A stretch of DNA of 64,000 nt from Phil1 sp040767925 (GCA_040767925.1 JAXGNN010000001.1:558001-622000); one strand, 5' to 3'. Positions 50,750 through 60,718 are shown, counted from the stretch's first letter. The notes: generated by a model from the sequence alone, not told the origin. Program-made: numbers and translations.

Positions 50750-50849
50750 GAATGAACGACGGTCTCATGGGGGCGCTCAATTGATTTTTTCTGCAAAGTT
50801 TCTTTTTCTTCCTTTTTTGTAAAAAGAGAAGGCCATCCCCCGTCCTCCC

Positions 50850-51869
50850 CTACAGCCAATGCTCCAGCTGCCGCAGGCCTTCGCGAAGGACATCTTCGTT
50901 GCGTTCGTAGTAGATGCGGTTGCCGTCTTTTGAAAGGGAGACGAGGTGCTGGGCGACGAGCGCGGACATGTGGTGGGATATGGTGGCGCTGGTCAAATTG
51001 AGCTGTTGGGCGATTTGCGCGGCGTAGAGCTTTCCCCCTTTCAAGAGCCGCAAAATGGAATGCTTTGTGGGGTCGGAGAGCGTTTTGCAAAACTCCTGGG
51101 GCGCGATGGGGTTTCCCAGCAATTGCTCTATCCATTCAAACAGGCAACAACCAACCAGAGCGACCAGAGTGTGCGCGCCGTTTCTGCCGTAAAGCGACAT
51201 GGAATTGGGCGAGGAAAGCAAAATGTGCAGGGCGTAGTCTGAACTTTCATCTAAATTAAGGCCGCACTCCACGCAAAACCGCACGCCTTTTTCCGCCACG
51301 CGCGCGCGAAGCTGTTCCATGGCGCGCTTGCGCAGCGGCTCAAAAGCGGGCTCGTGCGCCTTGATAAGCTCCGTAACGTCTGCTACGAAACGGTCATAGC
51401 GCCGCTCGTAGGCGCCGTAATTGAAATAGAGCCTTAAAAACTTCTGCTTTTCCTCGGGCTTGATGGCAAGCCCGTCTACCCACGCAAAGAAGGCCGCGTC
51501 GGAGAGAAACTCGAAATCCTTCTTATCGCCCTCCTCATCGTTGTCGTGAAACAGGGAAAACGCATAGAACGCGCGATTGCGGCGCGGCTCCTTCGCGAAG
51601 AAGCGGCGCGCCCAAAAGAGGATGATGGGCGGGAGGACGTTTTCATCCTTGGCAAGGAGAAAAAGGCCTTCCTCATCTTGGGGCAAAAGCCGCGCGGCAT
51701 CGCGCTCAAGCTCGAGCGCGGGGCCGAACAGTTCGCCGAGGATTTCGGGCGAAAAACGCTGCTTGTAACGCTCCATATCCTTTTCCAGCGTTTCGCCCGC
51801 CTGAAGGCGGGGCAGAAGCAGCACGGTCTCGCCCGCATAGTCTATGGCATCGTAAATTTTAATGCCCAT
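50850..51869 (-). CDS. ArsR-type regulator with long N-terminal domain
   Basis: 339-residue protein. The C-terminal 90 residues are an ArsR winged helix (SDPTKHSILRLLKGGKLYAA, then LNLTSATISHHMSALVAQHL). The N-terminal 240 residues are alpha-rich and not recognised; they may sense a ligand. The ATG at 51869 overlaps the upstream exporter stop by 11 nt, so it is co-translated with the exporter. It probably represses the exporter operon through the inverted repeat near 55398-55415. Confidence 0.85.
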   Translation of the reverse strand: MGIKIYDAIDYAGETVLLLPRLQAGETLEKDMERYKQRFSPEILGELFGPALELERDAARLLPQDEEGLFLLAKDENVLPPIILFWARRFFAKEPRRNRAFYAFSLFHDNDEEGDKKDFEFLSDAAFFAWVDGLAIKPEEKQKFLRLYFNYGAYERRYDRFVADVTELIKAHEPAFEPLRKRAMEQLRARVAEKGVRFCVECGLNLDESSDYALHILLSSPNSMSLYGRNGAHTLVALVGCCLFEWIEQLLGNPIAPQEFCKTLSDPTKHSILRLLKGGKLYAAQIAQQLNLTSATISHHMSALVAQHLVSLSKDGNRIYYERNEDVLREGLRQLEHWL

Positions 51870-53616
51870 CTTCCGCCTCCCTGTTCCACAAGCGCGCGTA
51901 TTCCCCATCTGCCTTGCGCAATTCCTCGTGCGCGCCGAGCTCCACCAGCCGCCCGTCTTTGAGTACGGCGATGCGGTCGGCCGCGGCGGCCTGCGCAAGG
52001 TTGTGCGTTACGAGCAAAATCGTGTGCCTGCCGCGCAGGGTTTCCACCGTTTGCATCAACGCCCGCTCGCTTTGCGCGTCCAGCGCGGCGGTGGCTTCGT
52101 CGAGCGCCAAAACCGGAGCCTGCCGCAAGAGGGCGCGAGCGATGGCGATGCGCTGCTTCTGCCCGCCCGAAAGGGAGGTTCCCTTTTCGCCGCAGGGGCT
52201 GTCGAAGCCTTGGGGAAGTGAAAGGATAAAATCGTAAGCGCCCGCGTCGCGCGCGGCCTGCTCCACCTCAAGGCGGGTCGCGCCCGGCCTTGAAAGCGCG
52301 ATGTTTTCGGCGATGGTCATGTCAAAAAGCTTGCAGCTTTGGTCGACGGACGCAAAGCGGGAGCGCCATTGCGCCATGGGCGCGGAGCCAAGCTGCAGGT
52401 TGCCAAGGCGTATGGGCATTTCGCCGCGCTCGTAAAGCCCCGTCAACAGCCGAAGCAGGGTGGACTTTCCGCATCCGCTCGCGCCGACAAGAGCAAGCAT
52501 TTCGCCCGGGGCAACGGTGAGGCTGACGCCGTGAAGCGCGTCCTGCTCGGCGCCCTCATAGGAAAAGGTCACATTTTCAAGGCGCAGAGTGGTGTCGCCA
52601 TCCCATTCCACAGGCGTGCGGCTTGCGTCGAGCGCCTGCGTGCGCTGACCCTTCCGCAAAAGCTCCGTGACCCTTATGGCGGCCTCAAGAGGCGCTTGAA
52701 AGCCCGCCCATGCCGCGCCGAGCTCGCTTAAGCCCATCGCCATGGTCATGCACAAAGTGGGCGCCATGACCAAAACGGAAAAGCTCAATTGCCCCTTTGC
52801 CACCAGGAACGCGCCAAAGCCCATAATGCCCGCCATGGAAAGCCAGCCCTGCACATTGCTCAAAACGCTCTGCGCCGAGGAAAACAGCGCCCTTTTGAGG
52901 TAAACGCCGAGCAGCTTTCGGTTTTCCGCGTCAAAACCCTTTAAAAGATGGTCTTGCAGGCTATAGGCGCGCAGCATCGCGCCGCCGTTCAACACGCCCG
53001 CAAGCGCCTGCGCCGTGGCCGCGTTCGCCTCGAGCTGGCGGGAGGCCAAAACCCTGAGCGGCTTTGCAAACAGCGATTGCGCGGCGAATACAAACAGGCC
53101 GACCACAAGGCCGCACAAGCCGAGCCGCCAGTCGAGCGCAAACAGCGTGACGCCGGAAAACACGAATGCCGTTATGCTGGAAAGCAGCCCCGCCATGCGG
53201 TCGGTGACCGCGTCAAAGGCCATGTCCGCCTCGGTGTTCATCGCGGTGATGCCGCGCCCCGAGCTCGACTGTTCCTCGATGTCGGTGTGGATGAAGCTGC
53301 GGAACAACGAGGTTTTGAGCTCTCGAAGACCCACGAGCCGAAGCCTCGCATACAAATAAACACCAATGCCCAGCAAAATGAAATAGCCGGTCAGCGTCAG
53401 CGCGAACACGCCGCATGCCCGCCACACCGCCAAGGCGGATTCTATGGCGATGGCCGCCGTCATCTGCCCAAGCAGCAGCGACAGGATAAAGCTCATGCTG
53501 AAACTCTGCGCGCTGTAGAGGAGCAGGCCGCCCGCATACAGGGTTTTGTGCCCGCGCATGAAGCCGAACATGGCGGCAAGCGCATGGCGCCGTTTGACGG
53601 CGGCGTTATTCTTCAT
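51859..53616 (-). CDS. ABC exporter half-transporter (second subunit)
   Basis: 585-residue fusion of a six-span membrane domain (residues 1-310) and an ATPase domain. Walker A is GASGCGKSTLLRLLTG, the signature SLSGGQKQRIAIARALL and Walker B LALDEATAALD. The second ATG (53616) is chosen because AGGAGG is 9 nt upstream; it overlaps the first subunit by 11 nt. With its neighbour it should form a heterodimeric multidrug or peptide exporter. Confidence 0.92.
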   Translation of the reverse strand: MKNNAAVKRRHALAAMFGFMRGHKTLYAGGLLLYSAQSFSMSFILSLLLGQMTAAIAIESALAVWRACGVFALTLTGYFILLGIGVYLYARLRLVGLRELKTSLFRSFIHTDIEEQSSSGRGITAMNTEADMAFDAVTDRMAGLLSSITAFVFSGVTLFALDWRLGLCGLVVGLFVFAAQSLFAKPLRVLASRQLEANAATAQALAGVLNGGAMLRAYSLQDHLLKGFDAENRKLLGVYLKRALFSSAQSVLSNVQGWLSMAGIMGFGAFLVAKGQLSFSVLVMAPTLCMTMAMGLSELGAAWAGFQAPLEAAIRVTELLRKGQRTQALDASRTPVEWDGDTTLRLENVTFSYEGAEQDALHGVSLTVAPGEMLALVGASGCGKSTLLRLLTGLYERGEMPIRLGNLQLGSAPMAQWRSRFASVDQSCKLFDMTIAENIALSRPGATRLEVEQAARDAGAYDFILSLPQGFDSPCGEKGTSLSGGQKQRIAIARALLRQAPVLALDEATAALDAQSERALMQTVETLRGRHTILLVTHNLAQAAAADRIAVLKDGRLVELGAHEELRKADGEYARLWNREAEDGH

Positions 53617-55345
53617 GGCTGCCATCCTCCTGTTGCTGCTGAATGTAAAGCTCGTAAAAGCGCGTGCCCGGGCGCATCAAATCCCCGTAAGAACCCGCTT
53701 CGATGATTTCGCCGTTTTCCATTAAATAAACCGTATCCGAAGCGGCCACGGCGGCAAGGCGGTGGGCAACCATGATAACGGTCTGCTCCTTGGCGGTTTG
53801 CGCCAGCCGTTTGAGCACGGCGTCTTCGGTGGCCGGGTCGAGCGCGGAAGTGCCCTCGTCCAAAAGCAAAATGGGCGCGCCGCGGTACAGCGCCCGCGCG
53901 ATGGCAAGCCTTTGCCTCTGCCCGCCCGAAAGGTTTTCGCCGCCCTCGTCGACGATGCCCGCAAGCCCGCCGTCGCGCGCCTTGATAAAGCCGCTCAGTT
54001 CCGCCCCCTCAAGCGCTGCCCACAAGCGGTTTTCATCGTCCTGCGGCGCAAGGCCGCAGCGGAGGTTTTCGGCCACCGTGCCGGGGAACAGGAAGCTGTC
54101 CTGCGGCACGTAGGCGATCGCCTTGCGTGCGTCCTGCGTTTCCAAAGCGTCATTGCCAAGCCAGCGTATGTTGCCCTTTTCGGGCGCGTAAAGCCCCAGC
54201 ATCAGCTTTGCCAGGGTGCTCTTGCCGCAGCCGCTTTTGCCGACGAACGCAACGCGCGCGCCGCGCGGGATGCGCAGGGAAACGTTTTTGACGGCCGGCG
54301 TTTCCCCGTCGTAGGAGAAGGAAACATCGTCAAGCTCAAGGGCGTATTCGCCCATGCCCCCCTCTTGAAGGACAGAAGCGCGCGAGAGCTTTTCGTGGGG
54401 CTGCGCGGCGGCTTCGAGCACCCTCTGCGCGGACGCCTGCTGCTCGCGGATGCTGCTCAAATTCTGCGAAAGCATCATCAAACCCTCGTTGGCGTTTATT
54501 CCAAGCAAAAACAGCACGAGGAATTCGCCGATGTTGAGCGTTTGCCGCACCACGGCCAGCGCGCCCGCGAGGCAGAGGAATATGACGGGCGCAAAGCTCG
54601 ACAAGATCCCCGCGACGGTCAAACGTAAAAGCACATGGATGCGCTTTTTATCCATCTGAAAATACGCCTCGTAAGCGCCGAGATAGCGTTGCTCCATTGC
54701 GTCCTCCAAGCCGTAGCCGAGCACGAGGGAGGTGTTTTGCAGGCAGTCGTTTACCACGCCGTTGAATACGCCCCTGCGCCTTGAGCTTTCGGCCACAAGG
54801 GACGCGATGGGCTTTGAAACGGCGACCTGTACGAACGTGAGCAAGGGAAAGGAGAGGAAGAAAATGAGCGTGTACAACCAATGGGTGCCGAACATGAACA
54901 CGGCCGAGGCGACGAGCACGAGCGCGCTTGAAACCACATTCAGAAGCTCGCCCGTCAGCAGCGCGCCCGAGCGCGGAAGGTCGTTTGTATAAAGGGAAAG
55001 CACGTCGCCCGTAGGGCGCGCGGTGAGGTCTTGAAAGGAGATGTGCGCAAAATGGCGCGCAAAGCCGCTGCGCAGGCGGGTTTCGACACGCCCCTCCATA
55101 TTGCTTGAAAGGTACACGTTAAGCGCCGCACAAACGATTTTGACGCCCGTGAGCCCTGCCATGGTGAGGAGGATGGCGCCAAGCGCGCCCGTGTCCATGC
55201 TTGTGGCGGCATTGCTCAAATCCCCCGTGACGCGTGTAACGAGCACGTCAAACAGCGCCGCACCCGCGCCCAAGAGCACAAAGAGTACAAAAAAGCGCCA
55301 ATACGGTACGGCAGCCTTTGCGATGATCTGCCGAAATGTTTTCAT
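53606..55345 (-). CDS. ABC exporter half-transporter (first subunit)
   Basis: 579-residue half-transporter with an N-terminal membrane domain of six spans (first FFVLFVLLGAGAALFDVL) and an ATPase. Walker A is GKSGCGKSTLAKLMLG, the signature NLSGGQRQRLAIARAL and Walker B LLLDEGTSALDP. It is the first gene of the exporter-ArsR operon. Substrate not determinable; ArsR control suggests a drug, metal or antimicrobial compound. Confidence 0.92.
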   Translation of the reverse strand: MKTFRQIIAKAAVPYWRFFVLFVLLGAGAALFDVLVTRVTGDLSNAATSMDTGALGAILLTMAGLTGVKIVCAALNVYLSSNMEGRVETRLRSGFARHFAHISFQDLTARPTGDVLSLYTNDLPRSGALLTGELLNVVSSALVLVASAVFMFGTHWLYTLIFFLSFPLLTFVQVAVSKPIASLVAESSRRRGVFNGVVNDCLQNTSLVLGYGLEDAMEQRYLGAYEAYFQMDKKRIHVLLRLTVAGILSSFAPVIFLCLAGALAVVRQTLNIGEFLVLFLLGINANEGLMMLSQNLSSIREQQASAQRVLEAAAQPHEKLSRASVLQEGGMGEYALELDDVSFSYDGETPAVKNVSLRIPRGARVAFVGKSGCGKSTLAKLMLGLYAPEKGNIRWLGNDALETQDARKAIAYVPQDSFLFPGTVAENLRCGLAPQDDENRLWAALEGAELSGFIKARDGGLAGIVDEGGENLSGGQRQRLAIARALYRGAPILLLDEGTSALDPATEDAVLKRLAQTAKEQTVIMVAHRLAAVAASDTVYLMENGEIIEAGSYGDLMRPGTRFYELYIQQQQEDGSHEE

Positions 55346-55397
55346 GCTTCACATCCTTCAACTTTTGTAGTTTGATGATAGTCTAACATTATAGAAG

Positions 55398-55415
55398 ATA
55401 TGCGTCAATACATAT
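55398..55415. promoter_or_regulatory. Candidate ArsR operator
   Basis: ATATG and CATAT form an inverted repeat with an 8-bp spacer, the usual shape of ArsR-family sites. It overlaps the likely promoter of the exporter operon (a TATAAT lies at 55388-55393 on the minus strand). Confidence 0.45.
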
Positions 55416-55429
55416 TGTGAACGAAGGTC

Positions 55430-55470
55430 GGGATCTGAACAAATTGGTTCAGATCCCGATTTTCTTTTTT
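55430..55470 (+). terminator. Strong plus-strand terminator without a plus-strand gene
   Basis: An 11-bp perfect stem (GGGATCTGAAC with GTTCAGATCCC) and a 6-nt loop are followed by GATTTTCTTTTTT on the plus strand. No plus-strand gene lies to its left, so it may end an unseen small RNA or block antisense readthrough. Confidence 0.75.
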
Positions 55471-55697
55471 AGGAAATTATTGAGAATATAAAGCAGTTTT
55501 TGCCCCGATGTCGACGATGTGCAGATGCAAAACATCGCGCCGTGCCGCTTGCGCAATCTCCGGTACTTATGGCCGCTCCGCCCATCATCGTAACTGCGGC
55601 GGCCTCTCCACTCTTCACGTACTGGCGGTTACTTCGTGGCAGAAAACGAATCACTGAGCGCGCATAGAAAAGCGCGCGAAAAAAACGAACCGCGCGA

Positions 55698-55736
55698 AAA
55701 GAAAGAGCCGGGAGGCGGCCGACCCGGCCGCCTCCC
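55698..55736 (-). terminator. Minus-strand terminator of the importer-peptidase operon
   Basis: A 12-bp perfect stem (GGGAGGCGGCCG with CGGCCGCCTCCC) and 3-nt loop at 55710-55736 are followed on the minus strand by a pyrimidine tract (CTCTTTCTTTTC). It lies 22 nt after the S9 peptidase stop. Confidence 0.8.
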
Positions 55737-55757
55737 TTCGTCGCGACACGCCCTCTT

Positions 55758-57563
55758 TCAGGCGAGGTACCGTTTCAGGAACGCCGCCATTCTGGGATAG
55801 CAGTCGAGGCGGTTCTTCAGTTTGGCGATACCGTGCCCTTCGTCTTCATAGCACAGGTATTCCACCGTGCGGCCGAGCGCCCGGAGCGCCGCCACCGCCT
55901 GCTCGGCCTCCGTGACGGGGACGCGCGGGTCGTTTTTGCCCTGGATGATCATGATCGGGGCGGATATGTCGCCGATCCTCGCCGCCGGGGAAACGCGCTC
56001 GAGCACGTCGCGGTGCTTCTCGAGCGAGCCGTACTCGCTCTCGCGGTGCGGTCTCCTGTAAGCGGCGGTGTTCTCCAAAAACGTCACCAGGTTATACATG
56101 CCGACCGTATCGATGGCGCACGCCCAAAGCTTGGGGTAGCGCGCCGCGCAGGAAAGCGTCATGAAGCCGCCGTAGCTTGTGCCCGTCACGGCGAGCTTCC
56201 CCTTGTCCGCGACGCCCGTTGCTATCAGATGCGCGACCAGGCTTTCGATATCGCGCACGCTGTCGAGGCGCTTCTCCACATCGTCCAGATGGGAGTACGC
56301 CTTGCCGTACCCCGTGCTGCCGCGCACGTTGGGCGCGACGACGGCGATGCCCTCGCCGATCAGGTACTGGATGAACTCGTTGAAGGACGGCATTTCCTGT
56401 CCCTCGGGCCCGCCGTGGATCTCGATCACGACGGGCAGGTTTTCGGCCTTCTTCCCGGCAGGTACATAGAGCCAGTAGGGCACCTCCAGGCCGTCGAACG
56501 ACGTGAAGCTGCCGGGCAGGGGCTCCACGAGCGAGGGTTTATCCTCCGGCGCCGCCGCGTCCGCGCTGACGCGGCGAAGGCTCTCCGCGTCGAGATCGAG
56601 AAGCCATATCCCCTCCGGCCGCCTGCCGCTCGAAAGGGTGAAGAGCAGCTTGTGTCCCCGCGGGGACCAGGAAAGCTGCTGATACTCGGAGAGCACGCCC
56701 TTGGGCGGCGCAATCGCGTTCACTTCGGCCAAAGTCGCGAGGTCATGGATGTGCAGCCGCGTGTAGCCGCCTTCGTTGACCGTCACCGCGAGGTAACGGT
56801 CGTCCGCGGACAGGGCGAGGCGCTCCGCGTCCCAGCCGTATTTGAAGGCGATCTCCATGCTGCCCGCGGCGAGATCGTAGTAATGCACATTCATAAAGTC
56901 GCCGTCCCGGTCGCTCAGCAGGTAAAAACCCGCGCCGTCGTGCCGCCAGGCGGGGTTCGTCTCCGCGCTGAGGCGCTCGTCCCCGGGGATGCGGACGGAG
57001 GCGCCGCTCGTCAAGTCCGTCATCCAGAGCGGGTTGTCCGACTCGCCGCGCAGCTTGTTGTACAGGAGATAGCGCCCGTCCGGCGAGAGCGCGTCGTCCG
57101 CGGGCCAGTTGTAATTGTCGCAATGTTCCGCGACAAGCGTCGCCCCGCCGGTCTCCACGTCCTTCTTCCAGATGTCGAAAGTCTGCTTCACCCGCGCGTT
57201 GCAGGCATAGGCGAGCGTCTTCCCGTCGCGCGTCAGCCCGCCGAGGAAATGCCGCGACGCGGGGTCGCCCGTCAGGTCGACGGGGTCCTTTTCCCATCTT
57301 CTCAGAAAAAAAATCTGCTCGCACTCGTTGCCGCCGACGTCCGTAGCGAACAGGACGTCCCCTGTTTCCGGCACGCTTTTGATTCTCCAGATGCGTTCGT
57401 CCCCGAAGGTGCGCTGCTCGCACGCGCCGTTTTCGAGATTCATCTGCCAGATGTGCGTGCCCGAGGCGTCGCGCCGGATGAAGGCGATCGTCTCATCCGC
57501 GTCGAGCCACACGGGGCTGTGCTCCGTCCTCATTTCAAGATAGCGTTTCAGTTTCCCGCTCAT
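55758..57563 (-). CDS. S9-family (prolyl-oligopeptidase type) peptidase
   Basis: 601-residue serine peptidase without signal peptide. A beta-propeller N-terminal part (residues 1-340) precedes an alpha/beta-hydrolase domain. The catalytic Ser is in VTGTSYGGFMTLS near residue 447, the Asp in QGKNDPRVP and the His in DEGHGIAKL. It is the last gene of an operon with a family-5 importer and a zinc carboxypeptidase, so it should break down imported peptides in the cytoplasm. The ATG at 57563 is 2 nt after the upstream stop. Confidence 0.92.
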   Translation of the reverse strand: MSGKLKRYLEMRTEHSPVWLDADETIAFIRRDASGTHIWQMNLENGACEQRTFGDERIWRIKSVPETGDVLFATDVGGNECEQIFFLRRWEKDPVDLTGDPASRHFLGGLTRDGKTLAYACNARVKQTFDIWKKDVETGGATLVAEHCDNYNWPADDALSPDGRYLLYNKLRGESDNPLWMTDLTSGASVRIPGDERLSAETNPAWRHDGAGFYLLSDRDGDFMNVHYYDLAAGSMEIAFKYGWDAERLALSADDRYLAVTVNEGGYTRLHIHDLATLAEVNAIAPPKGVLSEYQQLSWSPRGHKLLFTLSSGRRPEGIWLLDLDAESLRRVSADAAAPEDKPSLVEPLPGSFTSFDGLEVPYWLYVPAGKKAENLPVVIEIHGGPEGQEMPSFNEFIQYLIGEGIAVVAPNVRGSTGYGKAYSHLDDVEKRLDSVRDIESLVAHLIATGVADKGKLAVTGTSYGGFMTLSCAARYPKLWACAIDTVGMYNLVTFLENTAAYRRPHRESEYGSLEKHRDVLERVSPAARIGDISAPIMIIQGKNDPRVPVTEAEQAVAALRALGRTVEYLCYEDEGHGIAKLKNRLDCYPRMAAFLKRYLA

Positions 57564-57565
57564 GC

Positions 57566-58975
57566 CTAAACTGCTCCGTTCCCGATATGGTCTATGTTTT
57601 TCAGGTAATGGCTTACGAGGAGGCCGCACTCGAGCTGTATGGACACGAGCTTTTTGATGGGTACCACCTCGTAATCGAGCGCGCGCTCCAATTCGTCCGT
57701 CAGCGCCCGGTGCGCCTCCTCCGCCTCGCGCGCCGCGTCCTCGAGCAAGCGCTTTTTATCCTCGTCCTTCTCGCCCGCGCCGGCCATGCGGGCAAGCTCG
57801 AATTCGCTCATGCGGATCGCCATGCCATAGGAAAGGCACTTGTAAAACCGGGACATGACGAGGTTGTCGAACTCCTCCGCCACGGTGGCCGTGCGCGCGA
57901 AATCGGGGTTCGACTCGACCATCCGCCTGGTGCTCTGGTCTCCCGTGGATTTTGTGAACGCCTCGAGCGCGAGCCGGAACGGGTTTTCCTGATCGATGAG
58001 CTCGCGCGTCTTTTCGAGCATCCCGAGCAGGAACGCGTCCCTCTTTCTGCTCTCGTCGAGGCTGGAAATCACCGCGTCGCGACGGCTCATGGTGCCGGGC
58101 GAACAGTCCATGATGCGCCTGTCGTAAAAGTACGGAAGCTCCGTCAAAAGCGTAAAGCTGCCGTAATGCTCGCGCGCGTAGCCCTCGCTGCAGGTGCCCG
58201 TCCTGATCTTTTCGCCGATATCCTCCTCCCCGTATTTTTCCATGTAATCGTACGCCTGCTCGATGCCAAGGCTCCTGTATACGGCGGGGGAAAGCGCCTC
58301 GCAGTAGGGAGTTTCGGGCTCGCCGAGATTGAGCGGAACGTCGACGCGCTCCGCCGCGGCGCGCATTTGGCCGTACAGCGGCCCGAGCGGCCGGGATATA
58401 TACCAGTAGACGCCGCCGAAGCCTGCGTTGTGCAGGGAGTAGATGAAATGCGGCCTGATCTCGTCGATGAGCTTCATCATGGCCTGCGTTTCGGGGATCG
58501 GCTCATGGAAGTGCAGCTCCTTGTAGTCGATGGGAAACGTCCAGTCGACCTGCTTATGCCCCGCGGGGCGGAAAAAATTTCGGGAATAATCATAAATCGT
58601 ATACGGGCCCTTGAGCCAGCCTGCGTTGAGCGCGAGGCCGTCCGCGTCCCAGGCTTTCAGGATATACCAGGTGTAGCCCAGCTCGTCCCGGAGCGCCTTG
58701 TCGGCCGCAAGCCTTTGGCTGAAGTATTCGAGCATCATCGTGCCGATCGGCTCGTTGGGGTGCGGGCAGCCGAACATCAGGGCGTTTTTCGCGCCGTCCC
58801 CGATCTTCAGGCAAAGAAGCGGCCTTCCCGCGCGCGTTTTGCCCATCTCAAAGAGGGCGACGGACGCGGGATGCTCCGCCGCGAGCCTCCTCGAGCTCTC
58901 GTCGAGCTCGTCGGGCGTAAGGAATTCGGAATAGTCCGGGATCCCGGCCAACAACTCTTCAATTTTCGCTTTCAT
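57566..58975 (-). CDS. M14-family zinc carboxypeptidase
   Basis: 469-residue metallopeptidase. The zinc motif HPNEP is in MFGCPHPNEPIGTMMLEYF near residue 66 and the third ligand is in FIYSLHNAGFGG. No signal peptide is present, so it acts inside the cell or is exported by an unseen route. The ATG at 58975 follows AGGAG at 8 nt; the TTG at 58993 overlaps that site. It is the gene between the binding protein and the S9 peptidase and fits breakdown of imported peptides. Confidence 0.9.
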   Translation of the reverse strand: MKAKIEELLAGIPDYSEFLTPDELDESSRRLAAEHPASVALFEMGKTRAGRPLLCLKIGDGAKNALMFGCPHPNEPIGTMMLEYFSQRLAADKALRDELGYTWYILKAWDADGLALNAGWLKGPYTIYDYSRNFFRPAGHKQVDWTFPIDYKELHFHEPIPETQAMMKLIDEIRPHFIYSLHNAGFGGVYWYISRPLGPLYGQMRAAAERVDVPLNLGEPETPYCEALSPAVYRSLGIEQAYDYMEKYGEEDIGEKIRTGTCSEGYAREHYGSFTLLTELPYFYDRRIMDCSPGTMSRRDAVISSLDESRKRDAFLLGMLEKTRELIDQENPFRLALEAFTKSTGDQSTRRMVESNPDFARTATVAEEFDNLVMSRFYKCLSYGMAIRMSEFELARMAGAGEKDEDKKRLLEDAAREAEEAHRALTDELERALDYEVVPIKKLVSIQLECGLLVSHYLKNIDHIGNGAV

Positions 58976-59074
58976 TCGGTTTCTCCTGTTCAATGAAGGG
59001 GATCGAAGAGGCTCCTACTCCCCGACGATCCCCCTCTTTTCTATGCCGGCCTGTTGCCGGCGCATATCAAGCTG

Positions 59075-60718
59075 TTACTTGGCTTTGAAATAGGTGAAGG
59101 TATACTCCTGCCAGCCCCATTTGCCCGCGCCGTCGATGGGCAGGTTGACGAGGTCCGCGCGGGAAGCTTCGTAGCCGGCCCAGCCCAGCACGTTGATGGC
59201 GGGCAGGTCGCGGATGAGGAGCGTCTGCGCCTGCCTATAGAGCTCGGCGCGCACGGCCGGATCGCCCTCCGCGGCGCCCTGGATGCACAGGGCGTCGAAT
59301 TCGGGGTTGTTGTAGCTGGCGTAGTTGGAGCCCTGGCCGGAACCGTAGCGGGAATAGAGCGCGGCGGGGTCGGGTCCCATGAAGCCGCCCTGCGACTCGA
59401 TCATCCAGTCGGTGCCCGGTCCGATCTTCTCCGCCCAGGCGTTATACTCGGAAACGATCAGCGTGATCTCGATGCCCGCCTTGGCGCAGTTGGCGATGAC
59501 GAGCTTCGACATATCCACGAGCTGGCCCTCGAAAGCGTCGAGCGTAAGCCCTCTGATGTAGTAGCCCTCGGCGTCCGCAGTGTAACCCGCGGCCTCGAGC
59601 ACGGCCCGCGCCGCGTCGATGTCGCAGTCGGGATAGATGTCCTCCGTGTTCGCGCACCAATCCACGATGGAGGGATACGCGCAGTACTCGGGCGGCATCA
59701 CGCCGCTTGTGACCTTCTCGGAGATGTCCTCGCGGTCCACGCACAGGGCGATGGCCTGGCGCACGGCAAGGTCCGCCACGTTCTCGTTCTGCAGGTTGAA
59801 GATGAACCTCCAGGGCGAGGGATAGATGTTGCGGTCGCAGCGGAAGTTGGGATCCGCGAGCAGCTGTTCGAGGAACGCGTCGGGGATCATCTCGATGGTG
59901 TCGACCTCGCCGTTGATCAGCGCCTGAATGGCGGTGGTATCGTCGGGGATGATGCTGAACACGAGCTTGTCGAGATGCGGCGCGCCGTCGTGATAGTTCG
60001 GGTTCTTCACGAGGCTGATGCTCTCGCCCTGCTTATACTCCGAGAACATGAACGGGCCGGAACCCATAGGAGCGGTTTTGGAAGCCTCGTTGTCCTCCCA
60101 GAGCTGGCCGTTGTTGTAGATATGCTCGGGCACGATGAACGTGGCATACCAGCCGATGCGCGCCACGAAGCTCATGTCCGCCGTGTTCATGTGGAAGACG
60201 GCCGTGAGGGGGTCCACGACCTCGATGGAGTCGACGATCGCCATGGAGGAACTGAAGTAGCAGGTCTCATGCGCCTTGATGTAGTCGAAGGTGTACTTGA
60301 CGTCCTCGGCGTCGAGCGCCTCGCCGTCCCACCACTTCATGTTGTCCTTAAGATGGAAGGTGATGGTGAGCGCATCGTCCGAAACGTCCCAGGATTCGGC
60401 CGCATCGGGGATGGGGCTCTTGCTGTTGTCGAGCTTGGTGAGGCGGTTGTACATGTTCTGGAAGATCGCGTAACCGTAATCGTCGGCGGCGGCGCTCGGG
60501 CAGAAGCTCATCGGATCGCCGCTCGCGCGGATGATCAGCGTGCCTCCTTCGACGATGTCGGACGCTTCCTGCGTCGTTTCAGGGCCCGCCGCGGTTTGGC
60601 CCGGCTCAGCCCCGGTGCCCGCCGTCTGACCCGGCCCTGTTTCCGCGGGCTTGCACGCGGCGAACAGAACGGCGATCATCAGCGCGGCAAGCAGCAGTGA
60701 TACGTACTTTTTCATCAT
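59075..60718 (-). CDS. Family-5 solute-binding lipoprotein, peptide type
   Basis: 547-residue lipoprotein. Signal MMKKYVSLLLAALMIAVLFA with lipobox FAAC (Cys22) is followed by a Gly/Thr/Glu-rich linker. Family landmarks include PDAAESWDVSDDALTITFHL, WWDGEALDAEDVKYTFDYIK and MGSGPFMFSEYKQG. The start at 60718 follows AGGAGGG. It is unusual in being placed after the permease and ATPase genes, before two peptidase genes; a peptide ligand is therefore the best guess. Confidence 0.93.
   Translation of the reverse strand: MMKKYVSLLLAALMIAVLFAACKPAETGPGQTAGTGAEPGQTAAGPETTQEASDIVEGGTLIIRASGDPMSFCPSAAADDYGYAIFQNMYNRLTKLDNSKSPIPDAAESWDVSDDALTITFHLKDNMKWWDGEALDAEDVKYTFDYIKAHETCYFSSSMAIVDSIEVVDPLTAVFHMNTADMSFVARIGWYATFIVPEHIYNNGQLWEDNEASKTAPMGSGPFMFSEYKQGESISLVKNPNYHDGAPHLDKLVFSIIPDDTTAIQALINGEVDTIEMIPDAFLEQLLADPNFRCDRNIYPSPWRFIFNLQNENVADLAVRQAIALCVDREDISEKVTSGVMPPEYCAYPSIVDWCANTEDIYPDCDIDAARAVLEAAGYTADAEGYYIRGLTLDAFEGQLVDMSKLVIANCAKAGIEITLIVSEYNAWAEKIGPGTDWMIESQGGFMGPDPAALYSRYGSGQGSNYASYNNPEFDALCIQGAAEGDPAVRAELYRQAQTLLIRDLPAINVLGWAGYEASRADLVNLPIDGAGKWGWQEYTFTYFKAK

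Larger units (their letters stand above)
55346..55757. other. Gap of 412 nt with exporter promoter region and terminators
   Basis: No protein gene. It holds an AT-rich minus-strand promoter region with an inverted repeat at 55398-55415, a strong plus-strand terminator at 55430-55470 and a minus-strand terminator at 55698-55736. The stretch between 55470 and 55690 shows nothing else I can name. Confidence 0.6.
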
